Positions 17,946 through 26,473 of a stretch of DNA of 64,000 nt are shown piece after piece (positions within the stretch are counted from its first letter, which is position 1; each line of letters starts with the position of its first letter). The stretch is from positions 1 to 64,000 of the forward strand of contig NZ_ACEP01000105.1 in NCBI RefSeq assembly GCF_000173975.1, given 5' to 3'. A program made the translations under genes and the position numbers. This DNA is from Anaerobutyricum hallii DSM 3353. GTDB taxonomy: Bacteria > Bacillota > Clostridia > Lachnospirales > Lachnospiraceae. The notes below the pieces were generated by a model. The model saw only the letters and a program-made list of their open reading frames with translations, searched no databases and had not been told where the DNA came from.

Positions 17946-19406
17946 ATGAAGTGTAGTCAGTTATTAGAACATTTAGAATATACATGTTTACAGGGAAGTA
18001 CCGATGTAAAGGTTACTGCGGTAGTGAACGATTCAAGAAAGATAGAAGAAGGATGCCTTTTCTTATGTATTAAGGGAGCAGCTTTTGATGGACATAAGTT
18101 TGCAGCAGAGGCTGCTGAAAAGGGAGCCGCTGTTTTAGTCGTAGAGGATGAAGTAGAGGTACCGGACAGTGTGACTGTCATTAAGGTAGACAACACCCGC
18201 TATGCGATGGCATTGATTTCTGCCGCATGGTTTGGTTATCCAGCAGAGGAACTTACCACAATCGCTGTTACCGGAACAAAGGGCAAGACAACAACAACCT
18301 ATATGGTGAAGTCTCTCTTAGAGGAGGCTGGACATAAGGTTGGTGTGATTGGAACAATCGAGGTTGTGATCGGACAGGAACATATCCCAGTGAATAACAC
18401 AACACCGGAATCTTATGACATCCACAGCTATTTCAGAAAGATGGCAGAGGAAGACTGTGACGTTGTTGTTATGGAAGCGTCCTCTCAGGGATTTAAGCTT
18501 GACAGAACTGCTGGAATTATGTTTGATTACGGCTTATTTACGAACCTTTCTCCAGACCATATCGGACCGAACGAGCATAAGGACTTTGCAGAATACCTTT
18601 CCTGCAAGGCAAAGTTATTTAACCAGTGCCGCTATGGTTATGCGAATATTGATGATGAGCATTTTGCAGAGATTACAAAGAATGCGACCTGCCCGATTGA
18701 GACATTTGGTTTAAATGAAAACGCAGATTTAGTAGCGTATGATGTGGAACTGACAAGAGACAGAGACTTCCTCGGCGTAGACTTTGGTTTAAAGGGAACC
18801 TGCGAAGGTAAGATTTCCTGTGGTGTGCCGGGAACATTTAACGTACATAATGCGTTAGGTGCGATCAGTATTGCCGGTCATATGGGTGTTACCGTAGAGC
18901 AGATGAACAAGGCACTTCGCCACTTCAGCGTAAAGGGAAGAGTACAGATTGTTCCGACAGGATATGACTATACATTAATTATTGACTACGCACATAATGC
19001 CGTAGCCTTAGAGAGCATTTTAAATACATTACGAGCTTATGATCCACCAAGATTGATCAGTTTATTTGGCTGTGGTGGTAACCGTTCCAAACTCCGCCGT
19101 TATGAGATGGGTGAGGTATCCGGAAAGCTTGCGGACTTTACGATTATTACTTCCGATAACCCAAGATTTGAAGAGCCACAGGCAATCATTGATGATATTT
19201 TAATTGGAATGAAGAAGACAGACGGAGAATATATTTCTATTATTGACCGTCATGAGGCAATCTCTTACGCTATGCATCATGCACAGCCAGGAGACATCGT
19301 TGTTCTCGCCGGAAAAGGACATGAGACCTATCAGGAGATTGAAGGCAAGAAGTATCATATGAGCGAAGAAGAAATCGTTCAGGATGTTTTAGATGGCAAA
19401 TATTAA
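17946..19406 (+). CDS. murE: UDP-MurNAc-tripeptide synthetase MurE (meso-DAP type)
   Basis: The 486-residue Mur ligase adds the third amino acid to UDP-MurNAc-L-Ala-D-Glu in the cytoplasm. The ATP loop TGTKGKTTTT lies at about residue 110, NNTTPES recognises the nucleotide substrate, and SDNPRFEEP carries the DNPR motif typical of meso-diaminopimelate-adding enzymes. The ATG at 17946 follows GGGAGGAATT. murE usually lies in the dcw cluster; here it lies about 19 kb away, inside the priA run. Confidence 0.95.
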   Translation: MKCSQLLEHLEYTCLQGSTDVKVTAVVNDSRKIEEGCLFLCIKGAAFDGHKFAAEAAEKGAAVLVVEDEVEVPDSVTVIKVDNTRYAMALISAAWFGYPAEELTTIAVTGTKGKTTTTYMVKSLLEEAGHKVGVIGTIEVVIGQEHIPVNNTTPESYDIHSYFRKMAEEDCDVVVMEASSQGFKLDRTAGIMFDYGLFTNLSPDHIGPNEHKDFAEYLSCKAKLFNQCRYGYANIDDEHFAEITKNATCPIETFGLNENADLVAYDVELTRDRDFLGVDFGLKGTCEGKISCGVPGTFNVHNALGAISIAGHMGVTVEQMNKALRHFSVKGRVQIVPTGYDYTLIIDYAHNAVALESILNTLRAYDPPRLISLFGCGGNRSKLRRYEMGEVSGKLADFTIITSDNPRFEEPQAIIDDILIGMKKTDGEYISIIDRHEAISYAMHHAQPGDIVVLAGKGHETYQEIEGKKYHMSEEEIVQDVLDGKY

Positions 19407-19421
19407 AGAAAAGGAAGGATT

Positions 19422-21674
19422 ATGGGAGACAGTAATACAAGATATGCTGATATAATCATTGATATTTCCCATGAGGCACTCGACAGGGTATTCCAGTACA
19501 GGGTGCCTCTTTCCTTATGGAAAGAAGTGCGGCCAGGCAGCAGAGTTTTTGTTCCGTTTGGAAGAGGAAACCGGGAGACGGAGGGCTATGTTGTCGCGAT
19601 TCGCCCGGAAGCAGATTATGAAGAAAGTAAGATTAAAGAAATTCTCCGGGTAAATACAGAGGGAGTTTCTGTGGAGTCAGAACTTATCAAGGTTGCTTCT
19701 TTCTTAAAAGAACAATATGGTTCCACGATGATACAGGCCCTTCGCACTGTGCTTCCGGTAAAAGCAAAAATGAAACCCAAAGAAGAAGTATTTATTACTC
19801 TTTCTGCAGATATAGAAGCTGCACAGAAGCTTCTTGCCGAATGGGAGCAGAAGCATTATGTGGCGAGGGCAAGATTTCTTTTCCTGTTAATAGAAAAGGG
19901 AAGAATCACGAAGGAAGAAGCAGTAAAAGGCTGTAACTTTCCGCTAAAAGAGATACGAAGACTCGCAGAGCAGGGCATTGTAAAGTTAGAGTCAAGGATT
20001 AAGTACAGGAATCCATTCCCAGAGCTTACAAAGAGAAGTACAGGATGGCCGCTCAATGAAGAACAGCAGGCGGTCGCAGACAACTTTCAGAAAGACTATG
20101 ACAATGGAAAGCGGGGGACTTATCTCCTTTACGGTGTGACGGGAAGTGGAAAGACAGAAGTGTATCTTGCACTAATTGAACAGGTACTTGCAAAGAAAAA
20201 GCAAGTAATTGTACTGATTCCAGAGATTTCGTTAACGTATCAGACGGTGAGACGTTTTTATGAACGGTTTGGAGAGCGGATTGCTGTCATTAATTCGAGA
20301 ATGTCAAAGGGAGAAAAGTCCGATGCCTGTGAGCGGATAAGGGCAGGAGAAGCCGATGTGATTATCGGGGCACGCTCCGCACTGTTTGCTCCGACGGAGA
20401 GACTTGGACTGATTATCATTGACGAGGAACATGACGGAGCGTATAAGAGTGATACTTCTCCGAAATATCATGCAAGAGAGACGGCAGTTTACCGGGCAGG
20501 TCTTTGCGGGGCAAGTGTTGTCTTAGGTTCAGCCACCCCGTCAGTAGAAGCGTATGCGAGAGCATTAAGTGGAGAATATAAACTGTGGACCCTGAAAAAG
20601 CGAGCGGGAAATGCGATGCTTCCAACTACGCAGATTATTGACCTGAGAGAAGAATTTAAAAAAGGAAACCGCTCGATTTTCAGCGGGGAATTACACAAAA
20701 AAATAGAAGAACGTCTGGCAAAAAAGGAACAGATTATGCTATTTTTAAATCGGCGTGGTTTTGCAGGATTTGTTTCCTGTCGTGCCTGTGGACAGGTTAT
20801 CAAGTGCCCACACTGTGATGTGACACTTACTTACCATAGGAATGGAAAGCTACGCTGCCATTACTGTGGTTATGAAGAAACTTTTATAAAGCAGTGTCCG
20901 ATTTGCAAAAGCTCACATGTAGCCACATTTGGTCTTGGAACAGAAAAGGTAGAGGCGGCACTCCATGCAGAGTTTCCGACAGCCAGAGTGCTCCGTATGG
21001 ATATGGATACGACAAGAAGAAAGCATGCCCATGAGGAGATGCTTGCCGCATTTTCTAAGGGTGAGGCAGATATTCTTTTAGGAACACAGATGATCGTAAA
21101 GGGGCATGATTATGCTAATGTAACGCTGGTAGGGATTCTAGCGGCAGATTTATCCCTTCATGAACAGGATTTCCGAAGTGGAGAGAAAACATTTCAGCTT
21201 CTCTGTCAGGCAGCAGGAAGGGCAGGAAGAGGAGACAAAAGAGGGGATGTTATCATCCAGACCTATTCGCCGGAGCATTATTCAATTACAACAGCAGCGG
21301 AGCATTCGTATGAGAACTTTTTTAAGGAAGAGTACACTTACCGTCAGTTAATGGGATACCCACCGTGTGCACACATGCTTGTAATCCTGGTACAGTCAGG
21401 AGATGAATCACAGTCCGTCGTTGCGAGACTCCGCATTGAGAAAATGATTGAGCAAAGCCAGGTAGGACAGGAAGTACCCGTACAGATTTTAGCACCAGGA
21501 CAGGCAAGCCTTTCCAAGTTAAAAGATGTGTATAGACAGGTGCTTTACTTAAAACATAAAGATAAAGAGACATTACTGGATTTAAAAAGAAGATTAGAGC
21601 CTGTTTTAGAGAAGCATCCAATGTTTGCAGGAATAACGATTCAGTTTGATTTTGACCCACTGTCGCATTACTAG
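19422..21674 (+). CDS. priA: primosomal replication restart helicase PriA
   Basis: The 750-residue 3'-to-5' DNA helicase reloads the replisome at stalled forks. It has the N-terminal DNA-binding domain (1-110), Walker A GVTGSGKTEVY (about 240), the DEEH box in IIDEEHDGAYK, and the double zinc site in CRACGQVIKCPHC and CHYCG/CPIC (about 445-500). Its TAG stop includes the first two bases of a family A right-end remnant, so the terminal residues may have been set by that element. Confidence 0.96.
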   Translation: MGDSNTRYADIIIDISHEALDRVFQYRVPLSLWKEVRPGSRVFVPFGRGNRETEGYVVAIRPEADYEESKIKEILRVNTEGVSVESELIKVASFLKEQYGSTMIQALRTVLPVKAKMKPKEEVFITLSADIEAAQKLLAEWEQKHYVARARFLFLLIEKGRITKEEAVKGCNFPLKEIRRLAEQGIVKLESRIKYRNPFPELTKRSTGWPLNEEQQAVADNFQKDYDNGKRGTYLLYGVTGSGKTEVYLALIEQVLAKKKQVIVLIPEISLTYQTVRRFYERFGERIAVINSRMSKGEKSDACERIRAGEADVIIGARSALFAPTERLGLIIIDEEHDGAYKSDTSPKYHARETAVYRAGLCGASVVLGSATPSVEAYARALSGEYKLWTLKKRAGNAMLPTTQIIDLREEFKKGNRSIFSGELHKKIEERLAKKEQIMLFLNRRGFAGFVSCRACGQVIKCPHCDVTLTYHRNGKLRCHYCGYEETFIKQCPICKSSHVATFGLGTEKVEAALHAEFPTARVLRMDMDTTRRKHAHEEMLAAFSKGEADILLGTQMIVKGHDYANVTLVGILAADLSLHEQDFRSGEKTFQLLCQAAGRAGRGDKRGDVIIQTYSPEHYSITTAAEHSYENFFKEEYTYRQLMGYPPCAHMLVILVQSGDESQSVVARLRIEKMIEQSQVGQEVPVQILAPGQASLSKLKDVYRQVLYLKHKDKETLLDLKRRLEPVLEKHPMFAGITIQFDFDPLSHY

Positions 21675-21697
21675 AAAGCATTTTTCAAACACGCTCT
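21673..21697. repeat. family A solo right end, copy A7, overlapping the priA stop
   Basis: AGAAAGCATTTTTCAAAC followed by ACGCTCT equals the family A right end exactly. Its first two bases are the AG of the priA TAG stop codon. Confidence 0.7.
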
Positions 21698-21821
21698 AAG
21701 TGACTTTACGGCAGGCGTTTGCAATGTTATAATTAAAGATACAGCTTTTTGTATAACCATTATAAAAAGATAGAATAAAAGATAAAATAAGAAAGATAAA
21801 GGAATACCAGGAGGAAAAGAA

Positions 21822-22298
21822 ATGGCAATTCGTAAAATCCGCTTTATTGGCGACCCATGTTTAAATAAAGTATGTAAACCAGTACAGAAAATCACACCAT
21901 CCATTGAGACGTTGATTGAGGATATGTTTGATACTATGTATGAGGCAAGAGGTGTTGGTCTTGCAGCACCACAGGTAGGAATTTTAAGAAGAATCTGTGT
22001 CATTGACGTTATGGACGAAGATCCTATCATCCTTATCAATCCAGAAATCATTGAAACAGCTGGTGAGCAGACAGATGAGGAAGGATGCTTAAGCATTCCG
22101 GGTAAATGTGCCAGCGTAACAAGAGCTGATTATGTAAAAGTGAAGTCTTTTGATATGGAGTTAAATCCAGTAATTATCGAGGGAGAGGGACTTCGTGCAA
22201 GAGCATTACAACATGAGATAGACCATCTTGACGGTGTGCTTTACGGCGAGAGAGCGAATGAGCCATATCATGATGTGGAGGAAGAAGAATGCGAGTAG
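21822..22298 (+). CDS. def: peptide deformylase
   Basis: The 158-residue metalloenzyme removes the formyl group from nascent proteins. All three active-site motifs are seen: GVGLAAPQVG (about 45-54), EEGCLSIPG (about 87-95) and QHEIDHLDGVLY (about 130-141). AGGAGG lies upstream. It overlaps fmt by 10 bases, the common def-fmt arrangement. Confidence 0.97.
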   Translation: MAIRKIRFIGDPCLNKVCKPVQKITPSIETLIEDMFDTMYEARGVGLAAPQVGILRRICVIDVMDEDPIILINPEIIETAGEQTDEEGCLSIPGKCASVTRADYVKVKSFDMELNPVIIEGEGLRARALQHEIDHLDGVLYGERANEPYHDVEEEECE

Positions 22299-23224
22299 TA
22301 TTTATGGGAACACCGGACTTTGCGGTCCCTACGTTAGCAGCTCTTATAGAGAACCATGAAGTTGTCGGTGTAGTAACACAGCCGGATAAGAGAAAAGGTC
22401 GCGGTAAGGCGATGGCATTTACTCCGGTAAAAGAGAAGGCTTTAGAGTATGACATTCCTGTTTATCAGCCAGTAAAGGTAGGAGAAGAAGAATTTATCGA
22501 GATTCTTCGCGGACTCAATCCTGAAGTTATCGTTGTAGCTGCTTTTGGACAGATTCTCCCAGAAAGCATTTTAAATATGCCAAAGTATGGATGTATTAAC
22601 GTACATGCTTCCTTACTTCCAAAGTACCGTGGAGCTGCCCCGATTCAGTGGTCCATCATTGATGGGGAAAAAGAAACGGGTGTAACAATCATGTACATGG
22701 AAAAAGGGCTTGATACCGGAGATATGATTGACAAAGTTGTTGTACCGATTGATACAAAAGAAACAGGAGAGTCACTTCATGATAAGTTAGCAGCGGCAGG
22801 CGGCCCGTTATTATTAGAAGTACTTGATAAGTTAGAAGCAGGAACTGCAGTACGCACTCGGCAAAATGATGAGGAGAGCTGCTATGCAAAGATGCTTACA
22901 AAAGATTTAGGTAAGATTGACTGGAATAAAGATGCCGCTTCAATTGAACGTCTGATCCGCGGGCTTAACTCCTGGCCAAGTGCCTATACCGCTTTCCACG
23001 ATAAAACTTTGAAAATCTGGGATGCTGATGTGGAGAAGGAAAATGGAAGCGCACAGCCGGGAGCTGTTGCAAAAGTGACTTCCGATGCTATTTATGTACA
23101 GACAGGAGAGGGACTTCTTAAAATCAATGAAGTACAGATTCAGGGTAAAAAGAGAATGCCGGTTAAAGCTTTTCTTCTTGGACATAAGGTAGAGGAAGGT
23201 ACTCTTCTGGGAGAGAATGCTTAA
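22289..23224 (+). CDS. fmt: methionyl-tRNA formyltransferase
   Basis: The 311-residue enzyme formylates initiator Met-tRNA using 10-formyl-tetrahydrofolate. It opens with MRVVFMGTPDFAVPTL and contains the catalytic NVHASLLPKYRGAAPIQW (about 106-123). The C-terminal tRNA-binding domain is complete. The start lies inside def, indicating coupled translation. Confidence 0.97.
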   Translation: MRVVFMGTPDFAVPTLAALIENHEVVGVVTQPDKRKGRGKAMAFTPVKEKALEYDIPVYQPVKVGEEEFIEILRGLNPEVIVVAAFGQILPESILNMPKYGCINVHASLLPKYRGAAPIQWSIIDGEKETGVTIMYMEKGLDTGDMIDKVVVPIDTKETGESLHDKLAAAGGPLLLEVLDKLEAGTAVRTRQNDEESCYAKMLTKDLGKIDWNKDAASIERLIRGLNSWPSAYTAFHDKTLKIWDADVEKENGSAQPGAVAKVTSDAIYVQTGEGLLKINEVQIQGKKRMPVKAFLLGHKVEEGTLLGENA

Positions 23225-23333
23225 TACAATATTAAAAATTATTTTGTAATATTGAGTTATAATATATCTAGTAGGTTGCATTTATTGCATGAATTGTAGC
23301 AGAACAAAACAGACACGAAGAAAGGAAATGCAG

Positions 23334-24689
23334 ATGGAGAAGCGGACAGATATGAGGGCAGAGGCTCTTGATACGCTGATTGATATTGAAAGAAATAAAA
23401 AGCTTTCCCACATCGCAATCGGGGAGACACTGATGCGGAACCAGTTTGAAAAAAAGGCAGACAGGGCTTTTTATACCAGACTTTGTGAGGGAGTGACCGA
23501 GAGAAAGATTTATCTCGATTATATTCTAGACCACTATTCAAAAACACCGATGAAGAAATGTAAGCCACTCATCCGTTCTCTTCTGCGAATGGGAGCTTAT
23601 CAGATTCTCTTTATGGATGTAAGAGATGCGGCAGCCTGTTCGGAGGCGGTATCTCTTGCAAAGAAAAGAGGATTTGGCAGACTGAGCGGCTTTGTAAATG
23701 GAGTGCTCCGCACTCTTGTAAGAGAAAAGGAAAACCTTCCGGTTCCAGATAAAAAAGACGATGTAAAGTATGTAAGTATTATCTATTCCGTACCCGAATG
23801 GCTGAGTAAGCTCATCATAGAACAGTATGGGAAGGAAAGTGCAGAGAAGATTTTTGCTTCTTTCCTGGAGGCAAGACCGCTCACAATCCGTACCAATTTA
23901 AGCAAGACAACACCGGAAGAACTGGAAAAAGAATTGGAAGAGGCAGGAGTAAAAGTAGAAAAAGGGAATTATCTCCCGTATGCCTTTACCATTTCTAATC
24001 TCAATTATCTTGGAAAGATTGCCGCTTTCCGCCAGGGAAAGTTTGCTGTACAGGATGAGAGTTCCCAGCTTGCAGTAGCAATCGCAGATATAAATGAGGG
24101 CGATTTTGTTCTTGATGTCTGTGCAGCGCCGGGTGGAAAGACATTCCATGCGGCGGACAGATTAAAGGGAGCAGGAAAGGTCCTTTCCAGAGATTTGACA
24201 GAATATAAAACAGAACTCATTGAGGAGAATAAAGACCGGATGCACTACGAGAATGTAGAGGTGCAGCAATGGGATGCGTTAGAGGAAGATGAAAGTCTGT
24301 TAGAAAGTGTAGATGTGCTTCTTGCAGACCTGCCTTGCAGCGGACTTGGCATTATGGGCAGAAAGAACGATATTAAATACCAGATGACAGAGGAACAGCT
24401 TGGCGAACTTGCCGCTTTGCAAAGGCAGATACTTTCTGTCGTATGGAAGTATGTAAAGCCGGGCGGCCAGATGATATTTTCTACCTGTACTTTGAATAAA
24501 GGGGAGAATGCAGAGAACATAAAGTGGATTGAGGAAAATACACCATTACATCTGGTATCTATCGAGGAGTATCTGCCACAGAATCTTAAAAACCGAACAG
24601 GAAGTCAGGGATATTTACAGCTCATACCGGGAGAAGATACCTGCGACGGCTTCTTTATTTCTAAATTTAAAAGACCGGAGGCGAAGTAG
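23334..24689 (+). CDS. rsmB: 16S rRNA m5C967 methyltransferase
   Basis: The 451-residue protein has the N-terminal NusB-like RNA-binding domain (1-140) and a Sun-type methyltransferase with DVCAAPGGKTFHA (about 260) and catalytic cysteines in ADLPCSGLG and FSTCTLN. The ATG at 23334 is favoured by AAAGGA at 23321-23326; another at 23328 is too close to it. It lies in the conserved fmt-rsmB-rlmN order. Confidence 0.93.
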   Translation: MEKRTDMRAEALDTLIDIERNKKLSHIAIGETLMRNQFEKKADRAFYTRLCEGVTERKIYLDYILDHYSKTPMKKCKPLIRSLLRMGAYQILFMDVRDAAACSEAVSLAKKRGFGRLSGFVNGVLRTLVREKENLPVPDKKDDVKYVSIIYSVPEWLSKLIIEQYGKESAEKIFASFLEARPLTIRTNLSKTTPEELEKELEEAGVKVEKGNYLPYAFTISNLNYLGKIAAFRQGKFAVQDESSQLAVAIADINEGDFVLDVCAAPGGKTFHAADRLKGAGKVLSRDLTEYKTELIEENKDRMHYENVEVQQWDALEEDESLLESVDVLLADLPCSGLGIMGRKNDIKYQMTEEQLGELAALQRQILSVVWKYVKPGGQMIFSTCTLNKGENAENIKWIEENTPLHLVSIEEYLPQNLKNRTGSQGYLQLIPGEDTCDGFFISKFKRPEAK

Positions 24690-24690
24690 T

Positions 24691-25740
24691 ATGGATTCTA
24701 GTATGGATTTAAAGTCCATGACATTAGAGGAACTGACCGATTGTGTCATGGAACTTGGTGAGAAAAAGTTCCGGGCAAAGCAGATTTATGGATGGCTTCA
24801 TCAAAAACTCGTAAGAAGTCCGGAAGAGATGAAGAATGTTCCAGCCAAATGTATTGAAAAGCTTTTAAAAGAGCATCCATTCTATGGAGTAGAAGAAGTA
24901 GAACATTACGAGTCGAAGATAGACGGCACACAGAAGTTTTTATTTTCGCTCCACGATGGTAACATGGTAGAGAGCGTACTTATGAAGTATAAGCATGGTA
25001 ATTCTGTCTGTATTTCTTCACAGGCGGGCTGCCGGATGGGCTGCCGGTTTTGTGCATCTACCTTGCTGGGACTTTCAAGAAATCTGTATCCATCCGAAAT
25101 GCTTGATCAGATTTATGCGATTCAGAAGGCAACAGGAGAGAGAGTTTCCCATCTGGTTGTTATGGGAACAGGAGAACCTTTTGATAACTTTGAGTCTTTA
25201 TGCCGGATGATTGAATTACTTTGTTCGCCAGATGGCTTAAATATCAGTCACAGAAATATTACCGTATCTACTTGTGGAATTGTGCCAAAGATTTATGAAT
25301 TTGCAGACAGAAATCCACAGGTAACATTGGCAATTTCCTTACATTCACCGAATGATACGATGCGAAGAGAGCTTATGCCAATCGCCAATAAATATTCGAT
25401 GGATGAATTGATGGAAGCTGCCAGATATTATACCAGAACAACTGGAAGAAGAATTACATTTGAATACAGCCTCGTAAAAGGGGTTAATGATAAAAAGGAA
25501 CACGCACAGGAACTCATTTCCAGAGTAAAAGGAATGAACTGTCATATTAATCTGATTCCGGTTAACCCGATTAAGGAAAGAGATTTTGAGCAGTCAACGC
25601 AGAATAATGTAGCAGCATTTAAACATATATTGGAGAGACAACATATTCAGGTAACTGTGCGCCGGGAGATGGGAAGAGATATCCAGGCAGCCTGCGGACA
25701 GTTAAGAAAGAGCTATAAAGAAAGGAGTGGGGACGAATGA
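24691..25740 (+). CDS. rlmN: dual-specificity 23S rRNA/tRNA adenine C2 methyltransferase
   Basis: The 349-residue radical SAM enzyme makes 2-methyladenosine at A2503 of 23S rRNA and in some tRNAs. The 4Fe-4S cysteines are in CRMGCRFCAST (about 110-120); the second catalytic Cys is in the C-terminal AACGQL. It starts one base after rsmB with GGAGG 10 bases upstream and overlaps the phosphatase gene by ATGA. Confidence 0.95.
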   Translation: MDSSMDLKSMTLEELTDCVMELGEKKFRAKQIYGWLHQKLVRSPEEMKNVPAKCIEKLLKEHPFYGVEEVEHYESKIDGTQKFLFSLHDGNMVESVLMKYKHGNSVCISSQAGCRMGCRFCASTLLGLSRNLYPSEMLDQIYAIQKATGERVSHLVVMGTGEPFDNFESLCRMIELLCSPDGLNISHRNITVSTCGIVPKIYEFADRNPQVTLAISLHSPNDTMRRELMPIANKYSMDELMEAARYYTRTTGRRITFEYSLVKGVNDKKEHAQELISRVKGMNCHINLIPVNPIKERDFEQSTQNNVAAFKHILERQHIQVTVRREMGRDIQAACGQLRKSYKERSGDE

Positions 25741-26468
25741 AATCTTTCGGCATGACGGACATCGGAAGAAAGCGAAAAGTAAATCAGGACTATTTGTTTT
25801 TTTCCGATGAGCCGGTAGGATGCTTTCCGAACCTCTATATTGTAGCGGACGGAATGGGTGGACATAAAGCTGGAGATAAAGCGTCATCCTATGCAGTAAA
25901 CCGATTTGTGGAGCTGGCAAGGAAAGAGACAAAAGAGCTTCCTTTCCTTGTTATGGAACGGCTTCTCAATGAAGTGAATGAGGAAGTGTATACGCTGTCT
26001 TGTAAAGAAGAACAGTATTCTGGAATGGGAACAACATTTGTTGCGGCAACCGTAGTAGATGGGACAGCATATATTATGAATATAGGGGATAGCCGTCTGT
26101 ACTATTTTGATGAAAAGATTCATCAGGTGACGATGGATCATTCTCTTGTAGAAGAACTGGTACGGGCAGGAGAACTTGACCGGGCAGAAAGCCGGAATCA
26201 TCCACAAAAGAATATTATTACAAAGGCCGTGGGAGTGGCAGAAGATGTCCAGCCGGATTTCTTTATCGTAGATATGAAGGAGAATAGCCGGATTTTGCTC
26301 TGCTCCGACGGTTTGTCTAACATGGTAGACGATGAAAAACTGGAAGAGATTTTATCAGGGGAAGGAACAGAGGAAGAACTGGCAGAAAAATGTATAGAAG
26401 AAGCTTTGTTTTATGGCGGCCTTGATAATATCGCAGTTGTCATCGCCCAGAATAGAAATGGGAGGTGA
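25737..26468 (+). CDS. PP2C-type Ser/Thr phosphatase (PrpC/Stp)
   Basis: The 243-residue PPM phosphatase shows metal-binding aspartates in VADGMGGHKAGD (about 38-49), the GDSRLY strand and LCSDGLSNMVDD (about 187-198). It reverses phosphorylation by the adjacent PASTA kinase, with which it overlaps or nearly abuts. It is the standard partner in the rlmN-prpC-prkC-rsgA order. Confidence 0.94.
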   Translation: MKSFGMTDIGRKRKVNQDYLFFSDEPVGCFPNLYIVADGMGGHKAGDKASSYAVNRFVELARKETKELPFLVMERLLNEVNEEVYTLSCKEEQYSGMGTTFVAATVVDGTAYIMNIGDSRLYYFDEKIHQVTMDHSLVEELVRAGELDRAESRNHPQKNIITKAVGVAEDVQPDFFIVDMKENSRILLCSDGLSNMVDDEKLEEILSGEGTEEELAEKCIEEALFYGGLDNIAVVIAQNRNGR

Positions 26469-26473
26469 AGATA

